Positions 1 through 11,580 are shown, counted from the first letter of the stretch. The stretch is DNA of 64,000 nucleotides from Buddleja alternifolia (GCA_019426215.1 CM033394.1:39678423-39742422), one strand, 5' to 3'. Notes: generated from the sequence alone by a model not told the origin. Numbers and translations: made by a program.

Positions 1-66
1 AACGCCGACCTCTGTTCCCGTGCCGAGATCTCGGCGTTCCAGCGGACCATGGACAAAATTAAGTAA
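1..66 (+). CDS. Possible last exon of an unidentified gene, partial
   Basis: The first 66 bases are open in frame 1 and end in TAA at 64-66. The 21 residues include the stretch SRAEISAFQRTMDKIK. Base composition drops from GC-rich to AT-rich right at the stop, as expected where a coding end meets a 3' UTR. No family is recognised. The minus strand is also open over most of this stretch, so strand and coding status are both uncertain. Confidence 0.3.
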   Translation, partial: NADLCSRAEISAFQRTMDKIK

Positions 67-461
67 TATGAATCGAAGCCAAGCAACAAATATAGACATT
101 TAGATGATTCTTCTTAAACAACTCTTGTAAAACATCGATGAGATGAACAAGAGCAATCAAATCCAAGCAAACATACTCTTCCGAGTTCAACATGGAAATA
201 TTTAAAGACCTCTCTACAGTGTCAATGAAACGTGCATTAATCAGCAATCTCAAAATACCATGAAAAAGACTCTCAGTAATGCCTTATTCACAATACACGA
301 ACCCATTCTGCTACGTAACACAACCAGAAAAATCATTACTCGCGACCCTTCATGTTCAGCCATTTACCGGACAACCTTTTACTTCCAGCTGAGCATCTCC
401 CCCCCTCCGAGAGGAGAAGAATGAATTCATCATCAGCTCAATTCAAGAACTATTCAAATGC
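67..461. other. Spacer with probable 3' UTR of the J-domain gene
   Basis: AT-rich DNA between the possible plus-strand exon and the stop of the minus-strand J-domain gene. It probably holds both 3' UTRs. A minus-strand open frame at 59-253 has no splice-site support or recognisable domain and is not called. Confidence 0.4.
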
Positions 462-3142
462 TCATCTGCAGAAATGATTATCAAAGCTCGATTGGCTAAA
501 GTGGGGATTTCGATTTCCCTGCATCATGCTTGCTTCCACTGTCGGCTCGTAAAGACTAAAAGAGCCACAAAACCACTGTGACTCGTTATACATAGGTTGC
601 TGAGGTGACTTCATACTACTCCATTCAGGGATTTCAAAACCTTGAGCCATCTCCCAAAACATGCTCTGCAGCTCCTCAATGCTGTAATTCTTTTCCTGTT
701 TTCAATAATTCAACACGAATTAAGTCGACTATGTTCTCATTTCATATCTTAATTGCTTCGAACATAGATCATGCAACCAAAATGCCTCCACAAATCCAGT
801 ACAAATTACTATAAACCAGAACAACAGGACCAGACTAACTTATAATATCGGATACGGCTCCTCTCCAATACACCACCTGTCCAATTGTGTCCAATACGCA
901 TTTGGATGAATGACACCTCATTCAAGATTTGATCCCATGGTACAAATTATATTTCATTAACACCACATCCAACTCAAGTTAAATAAGTTTTTTTGTTATT
1001 AGTTAATATGTTTAAACTAAAGTAAGATGACAACTATCCCCTAAAATCCCTCTTTCCATTGTTTCTCATATGACAAGTTTCTCTAATTAATCTGAAAGAA
1101 AATGGAACTTAAAATGGCATTCTTTTCATTATTCTTCATAAGCTCCAGCCATGGAATTGAACTACAAGTTGTGATTTAATATTCACAATTAACACACACT
1201 ATTTCAGCCATCAACTAATATTTCATTACTATGTAAATTGCTGCTATACGAGGGGAACAAGTCATATACAAGACAGAAAATCATGTACCTGTATAGTTTT
1301 CTGTGGAACATTGACTTGATGTAAACATGAATTAAACTCAGATTCTTCTCTAAACAGCAGGGAAAAGTAGAAAGGAATTTCAGATTTTGAAACAAAGAAA
1401 ATTTCAGTGATCAATACGAATAATGAATAACAATTCATTATATGAGGATAAAAACAATAAAATTTGTACAAAATAACCAAGAAAAAAGATTACCATTTCC
1501 TTCTCCAAATTTGTTTTAAGAAAGATGTTTTAATTTTCCGTTGTAGACCGATTAAAGAAACTTGTTTGAGAGATAATGGGAAAGAGAGAGTTTAGGGGAT
1601 AGTTAGTATCTTCCTTTAATTAAAAAAGTTAATTTAACTTGAGTTAGGTGTTTGGTTATGAAAATATAATTTGTATCATTAGATCAAATCTTTAATGAGA
1701 TGTCACCCATCCATGTAGTAAAAAGAACACGATTACAGAGGTAGTGTCTTAGGCCATCTCCAACCCACATCATTTTGGTGCACATTGAGCTCTCCAACCC
1801 ACGCTATTATTTGCATGAAATTTGGTGCAAATACATAGTAGCACGCTATATTTGACGTACACTTGTTCATTTCCATCAAATTTTGTGTTAAAAATAGGTG
1901 TAAAAAAAATATTTTAGAGAAGTGAATGCTTTCTTTAGATGCAAGATACAAAAGAGTAGTGAATGCTTTCTTATTTTGCCATTTTTCACCTGTAAATTTT
2001 TAATTAACCCACTTCATTTGTCGACTCTATGCGATCGAATATGTCTTTCAAATATGTGTTCTAGACAAGGTATCAAACCTATGAATCTATTTGATTTGTG
2101 ATTTTGTTTGAATCTAGAAAGAATACAGAAATAGACTAAGACTCCACGTGAAATTCGAATGATAAGAGAGGAGTCGGATCCATTAATACCCTTTATTCTA
2201 TATGCTATTTTATAATATACCATATCCATGTCGATACGCGATGAACATAGATTTTAGCTATGAATGCAACAAAACATTTCAAAAATTAACGAAATTACGT
2301 AATTGCATTCACCCCATCATTCAACAAAATAAATACTCTAAGAATTAATTTCACAAAAAACTTCCATAAATAGAACATTTTCACAATCTAAATTCCAAAT
2401 ACAGATCAATGGGTACTAAAAGAATGTTGATTCACAATTAACATATATTCTTACCTCTTTCCTTGCATCCTCCATAAGAACCACCATTTCTTGAACGAAA
2501 TCAGCAAATCCCTGTAAAAAGAAACAGATAAATTGAAAAATTTACATATAACAAATTGAGCTCTCAGCACAGCTAGATTAAAAGCAAAACCTACTTTGTG
2601 TGTGTGTGTGTGCGTTTTTGTGTGTATGTGTGTGTGTATATATATATATTCGTACCTCTACATCATCATCATCATCATCATCAGGATCATACATCCCTGC
2701 ATCATACAATGTCCTCTTTCTCCTATCCGACAGGACTGTTCCATCACCCAATTTACACATATCAGATACATATTCGAAAAACAATTTTTTTTTAATTGTA
2801 CCGTATAAAATTTCAAGATAAATAACAGTAAATAATAATATTACCTGAATATGCTTCTTGAATTTGCTGAAATTTTTGTTTGGCCTCACCAAGAAAAGAA
2901 GGTGATCTACTCCACTTATCTGGATGCCATTGCTGAATCAATTTCATACAAAAGAAAAAAATTTAGTAAATTAACATCCCAAAAAAATTCGCGTTTACGA
3001 TAAGCACGTCGAATTTCATCATAACGTAAAAATTAATTACCATCGCGAGTTTACGATAAGCACGTCGAATTTCATCATCAGAAGAGTCTGTACCAACACC
3101 AAGAACGCTGTAATAAGACGGCCACGTTTTACTATACTCCAT
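462..3142 (-). CDS. Small J-domain (DnaJ/HSP40-type) co-chaperone, five exons
   Basis: J-domain proteins stimulate the ATPase of HSP70 chaperones. Five exons join in frame with GT-AG introns: 3041-3142, 2845-2932, 2656-2735, 2455-2511 and 462-695, giving about 186 residues. The ATG is at 3140-3142. The J-domain spans roughly residues 8-75, with the HPD motif at residues 37-39 (WHPDKW) and the conserved helix IQEAYS following it. A run of seven Asp at residues 82-88 comes from a GAT repeat. The C-terminal exon is rich in Gln, Ser and Asn and carries EELQSMFWEMAQGF. There is no signal peptide, zinc-finger region or membrane segment, so a soluble cytosolic or nuclear protein of the small plant J-only class is likely. 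Intron 4 is long (696-2454) and holds a MITE. Exon structure is inferred from splice motifs and frame. Confidence 0.85.
880..1740. mobile_element. Long-TIR MITE inside intron 4 of the J-domain gene
   Basis: About 190 bases at 904-1095 recur inverted at about 1540-1712. Matching pairs include TGACACCTCATT with its complement near 1695-1707, and CTATCCCCTAAA near 1035 with its complement near 1595. Weaker similarity extends outward to about 880 and 1740. The unique middle (1096-1540) holds no gene. No clean target-site duplication was found, so the superfamily is open; Mutator-like foldback elements are the best guess. Just outside, 1751-1800 begins with GGCCATCTCCAACCC, a motif common at PIF/Harbinger MITE ends. 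Confidence 0.65.
2596..2650. repeat. (TG)n/(TA)n microsatellite in intron 3
   Basis: Interrupted TG repeats grade into TA repeats within intron 3 of the J-domain gene (2512-2655). Open frames on both strands here are products of the repeat. Confidence 0.9.
2990..3078. repeat. Direct duplication of an exon-1 segment into intron 1
   Basis: Bases 2990-3022 repeat 3044-3078 almost exactly, with one 2-base difference. The second copy is the end of exon 1 of the J-domain gene, encoding DEIRRAYRKLA. The first copy lies in intron 1 about 20 bases past the donor site. Confidence 0.85.
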
Positions 3143-3719
3143 TTATAACAATCTTCAAATGATTTATCTTTCAGACAAAAAATAGTAAATCAATAGTCTT
3201 CCAAAAATGAGTTTGTTAATTAACGTGACATTGCAAATGGCATATAACGAGATAAAATGGTAAGAAGCCGAGTATAAATAGAGTGAAATTAATTAAGATA
3301 ATTATGAATGGAGAAAGGCGGTTGGTAAATTAAGTGGGGTCCAATTTTTTATTTTTCAAAGAAGAAGCTAAAAATATCTAAAGGCTAAAAGCTTCGATTG
3401 GTTTCTGGGAAGAAACATTTGGGTATGATCTGGAATGTTCTGGTAACAGTTTTGGTTACTAGGACACGTCACATCCGAGTCAAAAAAATATCTAATTAAG
3501 TGCATGGAAGAGGAGATATTTTTGTTGAATGTTTGTGTGGAATAACGTGAGAGTGAGAGTTTCTATTAAGGGGAAAAACACGAGAATTGTCTGAAAGATA
3601 TCTTAAATATGAAAGTTTGTTCATCGAAAAATCTGAATGAATAGTACAGAATACTCTTCTAGTTTGATAAAGAAAGTTCGAGTTTTTACTCCTTACACGG
3701 AACGGAACCATGGTAAACT
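3143..3719 (-). promoter_or_regulatory. Upstream region of the J-domain gene with a heat-shock-element-like site
   Basis: The region runs upstream of the ATG at 3142. At 3433-3440 the sequence GAATGTTC matches the core heat-shock element GAAnnTTC, about 290 bases upstream of the ATG. A CCAAT box on the gene strand lies near 3396 (ATTGG on plus), and a G-box-like ACACGTCAC near 3462. Heat-shock factors bind GAAnnTTC arrays; a single pair can occur by chance. No clear TATA box was settled. Confidence 0.35.
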
Positions 3720-4130
3720 GCATTTTTGGTCTCGTAATTGTGCCTGAGTATACTTTTAATCTCGGAATTTATATAAATTTGACATTCAATTTCATAACTT
3801 TCTAAATGTTTCATATTTTTTTCCAATCGAATTTTTTGTCCAAAATTTAACAGTCAAATCTGTTAGCCAATATTTTGGCCGACCTTTTGGGAAGATTTTG
3901 TATGTGAGTGATACGTGATATTGAATGAAAACATCGTGACACGCAATAAATTCTCCCAAAAAAAAAAGGGTCAAGATGTCGACTAACGGAGTTGACCGTT
4001 AAATTTTGGACGGAATGTTCGGTTTGCACCAAAAGTGAGACATTTGACGAGTTATGAGACACAATGTGTGATTTACATAAAGTTTGGGACTAAAGTGTTT
4101 CTCTGACTTAATTACGGGACGAAAAAGGAG
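3719..4130. mobile_element. MITE-like inverted repeat, about 410 bp
   Basis: Arms of about 160 bases face each other. GTCCAAAATTTAACAGTCAA near 3840-3860 pairs with an inverted near-copy at about 3985-4012, and TTTTTGGTCTCGTAATT near 3724 with the complement of ACGGGACGAAAAAGG near 4114. The short middle is unique. Minus-strand open frames here are products of the repeat. Superfamily not determined. Confidence 0.55.
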
Positions 4131-4439
4131 ATTTTCTCACAAAACCTAATATTGGGATAATTCTATACCAAAACGAATTTATCAATTTGAATATAATTTT
4201 TGTTTCTATCTATCTTTTTCATATAAATGTGTGTGAGACTCATAAAATACACTTTACTATATGAGAAATAGACACTAAAACTAATGAACTTAATTTAACA
4301 TAGATTTTTCCATATATATTGTTATATTGTGTATAGTATAAATTCTTTATATGACACAATTACGCAACATCTTTCACTACAAACGATAAATTGGTATGTG
4401 GAAAGAAAACAACATTGTGATGTAAAAAAGAAGTAAAGA

Positions 4440-4995
4440 ACTTGTACTATAATTGATCTAACCCAAATCTTGTGCCTCGAATCTATCAATTTGGAAGGAC
4501 TCGAACCCTACCACAAGTATGATTATAATGATTTAAGACTGTACTCAATTATAATCAAGCTACCTATCGCCTACGTACCTAATCAGGATCAAGTCAACGT
4601 AGTTTTATATTAGAGTGTATGACCAGGGTCGTACTCGTTGGACGATTATGACTTTCAAATTTGTATGAATATAAGAACGTACTTCTCAGTTTATAAACTT
4701 GTTACTGCGGAATATACGAGGCTAGAACTGGAGAGAATATTCTTAAGATTCCAACCTCCCATAAATGTTCTGAGGGAATATTTATAGCACCCACCCTGTA
4801 CAAGTGGTTGGTGGATATCTGCCGGATGTCAACAGGTGGCACCATTGGGCGGTAGATGACTCGGACTGTGGGGTCTGATCAAGGAACGGCCCAACCCAAC
4901 ACTGTTATTTAGCGCGGATCTTCAGCCCAATATTAGACCTAGGACCTTTGTTCTAATACTAATGAGTTTAAAGATCATATTTTGGTATATCAATA
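4440..4995. other. Repeat-like segment, possibly a solo LTR
   Basis: A stretch of mixed composition in AT-rich surroundings, with a plant-LTR-like feel (GGCCCAACCCAACACTG, AATATTTATAGCACCCACC). No second copy lies in the window and no duplication at the ends could be fixed. The rest of 4131-5570 shows no gene or recognised element. Confidence 0.25.
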
Positions 4996-5572
4996 ATATA
5001 TGTTGTAATGTTGTAAAAGTTTGAATTGTGCGTTTGAAATTATACACAACCTTATATATTAATGATTCGACAGAAAGACAAAATATTCCTCTTTACAAAA
5101 AGTTACTAGTTAAAGTTGAGACGATATCCATGTATCACGTCTCACAACCTCCTACCGTATTCCACGACCACGCATTAACATTGATAGATAGATAATACTC
5201 AACTTGATTAATTACATCGAAACAATTGATGAATTTTTTTTAAAAAAAAATTATAAGGGAATCTTATAATCAAATAACTTTTTAAAATAAAGAGGCAAAC
5301 TGACGTACTGAAAACAATGAAGGCGTCACGAGTCTCATGTCCACTATAGTTTGATATATTGCAAATTAAAGTGTCATTCAATTCATATAATAACGATAAA
5401 TATGAATTTATGAATGATGTCGGATGTTTCAATTTAATCTTTGAGTCTTCTCCTCAATTCAATTTAGTCTTCAAGTTGCTAATTTGTCTTAATGAGTCTT
5501 TTTGGCGTTAATTACAGGCCAAAATTTTAATTTATTAGTGTTTTGGGTTTAATTTTTCCCCTAAGAATATTA

Positions 5573-5773
5573 GGCTCCGTATGATTATGTTTTCTGAGTT
5601 AAATTTTGATTTTTTTTTTGAAAAATGTGCATTATAGAAATGCGTGTGAAAATATTGACTTTTATTATTTGTTTGGATATATTTTTAGAAAATAGTTGGA
5701 AGTAGTGTTTGATGTGACATAAAGTTGAATTTTATTAGAATTTGATATATGAAGTGATTGAATTAATTATGAA

Positions 5774-5804
<31 letters not shown>

Positions 5805-6097
5805 GAATGATTTGATATAAAGTATGTGTGTGCGTATATATATGCATATATATTTAGTTATTATAAAATATGATTAAGTAAGAAAGATAATTAGTTGAAA
5901 AGTAGGATAGTGTAATTAATGATAAAAGATTGTGAATTGATTGAAAGGGTGAAGTAATTAGTTGTTGTATAGGGGAATGTGTAATAAGATTTAAAATTTG
6001 AGTATTTTCTGTAAAATTTACCTAGAAGTGTGCATTTTCATTTTCTGGTGATCAAGAAAATGAAAATGCAATTCAGAAAACATAACTATACACAGTC
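5573..6097. mobile_element. PIF/Harbinger-like MITE, 525 bp, TTA duplication
   Basis: The left end GGCTCCGTATGATTATGTTTTCTGA is mirrored by the right end (TCAGAAAACATAACTATACACAGTC on plus). TTA flanks both sides (5570-5572 and 6098-6100), the usual PIF/Harbinger target duplication. The interior has no coding sequence and contains a TA microsatellite near 5780-5805. A related partial copy lies at about 8370-8480. Confidence 0.7.
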
Positions 6098-7204
6098 TTA
6101 GTGTCTTAGCTGGAATATCCATGTGGTATCTTAGGGCCTAATTGGTTGGTATATCCGTCTCGGAGAAAAAAATTCCATGATAAAAGTGAGAAAAAATATT
6201 TTTAGATAAGAAATATGGGGTGAATAGTGTGTTTGGATGGGTTTTTTTAGAGAAAAATATGTAATGATTATGTTTGATGTGATATATTTTTTTTTGTGAA
6301 AAAAAGTGTTGATGTGACATTTTTTGTGAGGTTGGTGTAAGAAAAGTTGGTTCTATTTATAGATAATTTTGAAGAAAATGGTTTGGATGGTGTATCTCAT
6401 ACTTCTATAACTATTTTTATAAATATATTGAATCAATAAACTATAATAATTTATTATTTTCTATGTGAATTTTCGTAAAACACATGTTATTTTAATAAAC
6501 CTTTTTTTTAATAAATCAATCGAATATTGAATTTCATTTTAGTAGAAAAACCTTATAATAATATTTAAGATTTAATTAAATGAGATGGTTAAAATATCCT
6601 CGTTTACAGTACAACAAATTGGTCAACCTTGCATAACACTATTGTAAAATCAATTTATATAGTAATTCCTACTGTAATTGTTAAAAAATAAAAATAAAAA
6701 TGCTCCATGCATACGTATATGTTTTGTATGTTGATATAGTAAGAAATTAAAGCAACTTTTGGTTAGAGCTTAAATGCATGTGTGATGTATAAAGCTTCAA
6801 GCCTTCAACATTCTTAACCAATCAATATGGAATTAGAGATGCCTTAATTCCATTTGTTTTCAGGGTACTTTAGGAGTAGTAACGAGTGATGCCCAAAATC
6901 AATTTTTATTTTCTTAATTAAATTGGCAAAGAAAATAATAAATTATATGTAAAATATTGAATAAAATAGCATACACAAAAGGGAAAGAAAATGAAGACTT
7001 TGAAAATAGTATTATGTGAAGTATGGAAAATATTGTGGTGTCACGCCTCTCCTTCAAATTGTACGACCTTCGATATTATATTTGTTATGTAACTAAATTA
7101 AAAGAGTCCTTATAACGGAAGTTTTGAATTTGAGTTGTGTTTGATTACACCCAAATTATTAAAAAGTCGAGTGAATTATATTTACTGTGTGATTAACTCT
7201 ATTT

Positions 7205-7445
7205 TTCTTTTTATTTTTTTAATTCAAGAGGAAGGGGGATACCCTACATATTTACTCCGACAAATCTAGGTTGATAGTTATAACCTTGATCAATAAAGAC
7301 TATATTTAGCTCCAAAAAGCAGGGAAGAGCCACAATTTATGATAGTTTCGATTCGAACCAAAGACCTCTCACTTAGTAAATATAATTATATGGGTTAGAA
7401 TTATTAATGTCATAAAGGAATACCATCTTTAGTAAATATGTTAAT
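7205..7445 (-). mobile_element. SINE-like tRNA-derived sequence
   Basis: On the minus strand GGTTCGAATC (about 7350-7360) matches the polymerase III B box. It is followed by a tRNA-unrelated body and an A-rich tail (TTGAATTAAAAAAATAAAAAG, about 7203-7225). The A box is weak. Confidence 0.4.
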
Positions 7446-7959
7446 TAATCAGACTTCATAAATTGTCCAATTTTAAGTCTTATCATTCCCATCTCATTAG
7501 GACATATCCAACCTGTGACAAGCCTACCATGTTATTCTATGATGATAAAAGAAATACACTGTGTTATTCTATAATTAATTGCGTTCAATTAAATCGAGGC
7601 CGGCCAATCTTCTTTTCCCATTTTTAACCTGCATTAAAAGAAATATACATCATTTTCTGTTCTAACAAATGAGCAAAATAAAATCATTTTTCATCTCATG
7701 TTTCTGTCTTTATGCCCTACACAAAATTTAGTTCAAATCTTCTGTGTACTAGAATGGATTTCTCAAAATAATAAAAGTGATAATCTTACTAATAATACTA
7801 ATAATCAATTTATGTCCTTGATAAAGAAACATCATCCATCATTCATTAGTTACATACCATCTAATATAAAATAAAATTCATCCACATTAATAACATCATC
7901 CATTTTTTTGGAGAAAATATCACATTTTTCAGATATAAATATGGTCCGAAGAGAAAAAG

Positions 7960-8122
7960 GGTAGCTGGGTAGGTAGGTATTAAGAGAGAGATTTATTTTA
8001 GAAGAAAATGAGGTGGGAGGTGGGGCCAGGTGGGTGGGGGTATTAAGAGAGAGAGAGAGAGAGAGAAATTTTTTTTCTAAAAAAATGAGAATAAAGAAGG
8101 TGGGCCTGGGTGGTGAGAAGTA

Positions 8123-8163
<41 letters not shown>

Positions 8164-8225
8164 AAAAAGAAAATAAGGAGAGAGAAAGGGTAGGTGAGAG
8201 GTACTTAAGAAAAATATGAGATTTT
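7960..8225. repeat. Degenerate tandem repeats with (GA)n tracts
   Basis: Three to four units of about 80-95 bases, each with a GGTGGG- or GGTAGGT-like start, TATTAAGAGAGAGA and an AGAAAA(T/A) segment. GA runs expand in the middle units. Confidence 0.75.
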
Positions 8226-8334
8226 TTTTTTTAAAAGAAATTTTGTTAGTGTGCCAACCAACTGCATGTTTTGTAGATTTTTATTGGAAAAATTGATTTT
8301 TGGGAGAAGAGCATGTCAACCAATTACGGCCTTA

Positions 8335-9600
8335 TATCCATGTAGTTTCTAATTCAGAAATCAAAATTCTCAGGCTTTGCTCCTTTATGTTTTTCTTTTG
8401 AGTTAAAATTTTTAATTTCTTGGGAAATGTGTATTGTGAGTATTTGTGCAAAATGATATGATGTGTGGGGTATTTATATATATTCTTATAAAATAGTTGG
8501 AAATTGTAAATATGTCAAATTATAAATGATTTCTTGATGAATTATATTTAAAATGATTGACTAGTTATTTTGGTATTGATGGTTTGAATTAAAAAAGGGA
8601 ATGACTCCAGCTTCACTTTCTATATTGAAATATGAAAAAAAATGTCCATAAAATATAAAACAATATGTATAAACTTAAGAATCAAACTGCAAAACTATGT
8701 TTATGCAATCAGTATAAGGTACTATATTCTCTTCACCAGAACTAACAAATACATAAACTTAAAAAAGAAAAGTTATATATACTTATATGAAATTATAAAA
8801 CATAAGGCCATCAATGAAAAATTTAGAGCATCATTAATAATTCCACGTATCAACAATGAACTTCAAATGAAAATTATTTCATTTTGACCGCATTATTAGC
8901 ACCAAGCCACTAATTCCATGTATTCTATTCTAATAATCAATCACAATTTAAGCATAAATAAATGCCCATATAAGCCTTATAAAAATAATAGTAGAAATAT
9001 TAACTACAATAACATTAGAAGTAGCGAATACTTTCTCAAGTTATATATAAAGAGACAAAGTACGTAATAATTTTATATTTGAATGCTCAAAATAAGTTTT
9101 AAAAAAGTTCTTTATGCAGTGCATTAATGTTTTTTAAATTGATAATTTTGTGTTTGCATGCATGTGTGTATCATTCAGTATTATGCATTCATAAAATAAT
9201 TATTTGACAAAATTATTGAGAAAACTATAAATATTGAACTGAGTATTACAAGGCATATTAATTTTTAAAATTTTTAGCAATATGATTCTTTGTTAAAATT
9301 GGGTGCTATTGTCTTTTATTTAGAGAGATAAAGAAAAGCGGAACTTCTATATAGTAATTTGTGGAACACCAATATCAATTCTATTAAAAAAAAATAGTAA
9401 AGTAAAAAAGAGAAAAGAAATATTACATGGAGTACGTAATCACTGGGGAGAGATAGTGTGAAGTGATTGATATGTAATTATATAAGAGAACGAAAATGTG
9501 AATTGAAAAAAAAAAGTATTTTTGGGTGAAAATAGTTTGTAATGCTAATTTTTAAAGTATTGTGATATAGATCCAGAAAATGACATCTGAAACATAAACA
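8335..9600. other. AT-rich intergenic DNA
   Basis: Apart from the partial MITE near 8370-8480 nothing could be supported. Short open frames at 8642-8887 and 9478-9729 have the composition of spacer DNA and no domain. Confidence 0.5.
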
Positions 9601-9936
9601 AACAAGGTGTGATGCCCCACAATTTGAAGTTGTAAATTTTGAAGAAACACAAGGGCTAAATTGCAATTCTTGCAAAAAAAATAAAAAAAAGGGGAAAGGA
9701 GAGGGTGAGAATAGATGAGGGCAGGGCAAAGTAGAGTTTAGAGAATTAGAGGGTGAGTGAATTTTTTTTAAAAAATTCTCTCTCTAGAGTTTCTCTCCTC
9801 CTTCTCTCTGCATTGTCGGCCCCAGTATGGATACCACCCTTTCTCCCATCTTTCTCCGGCTCGGAGAAAGACCTAGGGGAACGTAGCAAAAAAAAAAAAG
9901 GTGAAAACCAAAGCCCCGCAACAAGGAGACTCAACC

Positions 9937-10418
9937 ATGGAAGATGATCTCTCTTCATGCAGTCCGAGACAACCTTACATGAGCACTAAGCCATCATACA
10001 TGCAAACCCTAGTGGCCAAAAGACCACCTATACCCTTCGAGGAAGAAAGCATGGTTAATATGGAGTTCATATCCGTCCTCCCACCCCTCCTGTCGAACCC
10101 GGTCCTCCGAATCCAACTCGACGAGGATTATACCAAGTCCCTTAGAAGAGCTTGGAGTGAAGCTCTGATTCTGAAAGTGGATGGTAGTTCGATTAACTTC
10201 AATGTCTTCTCCACAAAGATTGACCTCCTTTAGCAACTTAGCGGTAACTTTGAGTTGGCAGACCAGGGCTTCAACTGCTATATTCTCTAACTTAAGGATA
10301 AATCTAAAGCCAAACACATACTTACGGAAGGACCTTGGAGGGTTTTCAGCAACTATATCAATGTTTGCAAGTGGTTAGAAGGATTTCGAGCTTCAACCTA
10401 TAAGGTGACGACCATGGT
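9937..10418 (+). pseudogene. LINE ORF1, N-terminal part with DUF4283 domain
   Basis: ORF1 of plant LINEs encodes an RNA-binding protein. The ATG at 9937 starts MEDDLSSCS, and the frame continues through a DUF4283-like region to GPWRVFSNYINVCKWLEGF, whose GPW and W-F residues are hallmarks. Two in-frame stops break it: TAG at 10231-10233 and TAA at 10288-10290. The frame then meets a hAT-type insertion at 10419. Confidence 0.8.
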
Positions 10419-11379
10419 TCGCAGGAACGGTTGCGGCAACTGTCGCGGAGGTCACTGTTCCAGTTCCATTGCACTGTCGCGGAACGGTCGCACGGCAGTT
10501 CCACACTTTTACTTGTTAAATTGCCTAAAATGGCCAACTCCCTACTATCTAAAAATATTTAAGATTTACTATCGAATAGAATAATATTCGAATTATATTT
10601 GAATTTAGAATTGTGATAAATCGAAATTCTATATCTCTATATAAATTGTTATGTTCTATAATATTCAATATGTATTGGAAATTATAGATTCTATTCTTTT
10701 CAATATTTCTATAGACACTATACTAAAATTCATTGATCATTTATTGTCCAAATATACATGTTAAGCATAAAAATTAAAGTTAATGAGGTTTGTAACTTTA
10801 AAAATATTATTCAAAATTTTTTACTATGATATTTCATAAAATTAAATCATTATAATTTGACAATTTCATCATTATATTGAGTTTTTCAAAAAAATAAAGA
10901 AAAACTCACTCATTTATTTTAATCTGTTCTTGAAATTTAAATTTAATCAATTTTCTAATTTACACAATATAAAAGTAATTTGTAGAATATAATATATTTT
11001 TCTAAAAGCATTATTCTTTCTTTCCCCATACAGCATAATTGCCTTGCAGTTCTTCTTTTTCCCCTGATTCACTGTTACTCGTTTCTCACCCAAATCCCTT
11101 TCACCGCCGCCGCCGCCGTGAAGAGCGGCCCAACAACGGCCATATCTTTGTTCTTATCTTTTTTTAGCCTCAATCACACATGAAGACCACCTTACTCATC
11201 CCATTCCAGCCGTTCCGTCGCCGGAAAATCTCCGAAAAGGCCGCGTCACAACTTTATCCCGCCCGTCTCACCATTTTTCGGCCGTTCCACCACATTCCAA
11301 GTATAAAAAAGAGATGGTATGGAAATTTGGAACGCCGGGGGCCGTTCCTGTTCAGGCCGCTTTCACGGCGTTCTGGCTA
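10419..11379. mobile_element. hAT-type non-autonomous element, 961 bp, inserted in LINE ORF1
   Basis: Terminal repeats TCGCAGGAACGG and, inverted, TAGCCAGAACGC bound the element. The 8-bp duplication ACCATGGT lies at 10411-10418 and 11380-11387. Eight-base duplications are typical of hAT. Both ends are GC-rich with GGAACGG-type subterminal motifs; the middle is AT-rich. The GC-rich right third (about 11090-11379) carries a CCG run and could be captured host sequence, but no protein was recognised. Confidence 0.8.
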
Positions 11380-11387
11380 ACCATGGT

Positions 11388-11580
11388 GATGATGGCGGTG
11401 TCATGGGTATCCCTGAGCTCGCCATAGAATATTACCAGCCGGAGATTCTTTACACAATAACCAAGGGGATCGGAGTTCCCGTCAAGATGGACTACAACGC
11501 CTATAAATGGGCGAGGGGCCAGTTGTCTAGATTCTGCATTCAGGTAGATCTAGATAAACCGTTAATTCCGATGGTGGAGG
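11388..11580 (+). pseudogene. LINE ORF1, middle part
   Basis: In frame from about 11388 the translation carries IPELAIEYY and RFCIQVDLDKPL, the conserved continuation of LINE DUF4283 proteins (usually RIPGLP-like, then R-C-V-x-VDL-x-KPL). Its frame differs by one base from the 5' piece across ACCATGGT, so an indel is present. It ends at the Athila insertion, directly after GGAGG (11576-11580). Confidence 0.75.

Larger units (their letters stand above)
6134..8331. mobile_element. Putative 2.2-kb PIF/Harbinger-like element or a pair of related MITEs
   Basis: The left end GGGCCTAATTGGTTG matches the inverted right end at about 8317-8331, and TTA flanks both ends (6131-6133, 8332-8334). No transposase frame is present, so it would be non-autonomous. 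It contains a minus-strand SINE-like segment (7205-7445) and a GA-rich tandem block (7960-8225). Because another end-like motif (CCAACCAACTGCATG) lies near 8260, two neighbouring elements of one family are an alternative. Confidence 0.45.

Noticed and set aside
59..253. Minus-strand open frame of 64 codons near the left edge
   Set aside because: No domain, no splice context and spacer-like composition; likely chance or 3' UTR.
2578..2892. Several open frames on both strands rich in Cys/Val or His
   Set aside because: They read through the TG/TA and CAT microsatellites and the exons of the J-domain gene in wrong frames or across introns.
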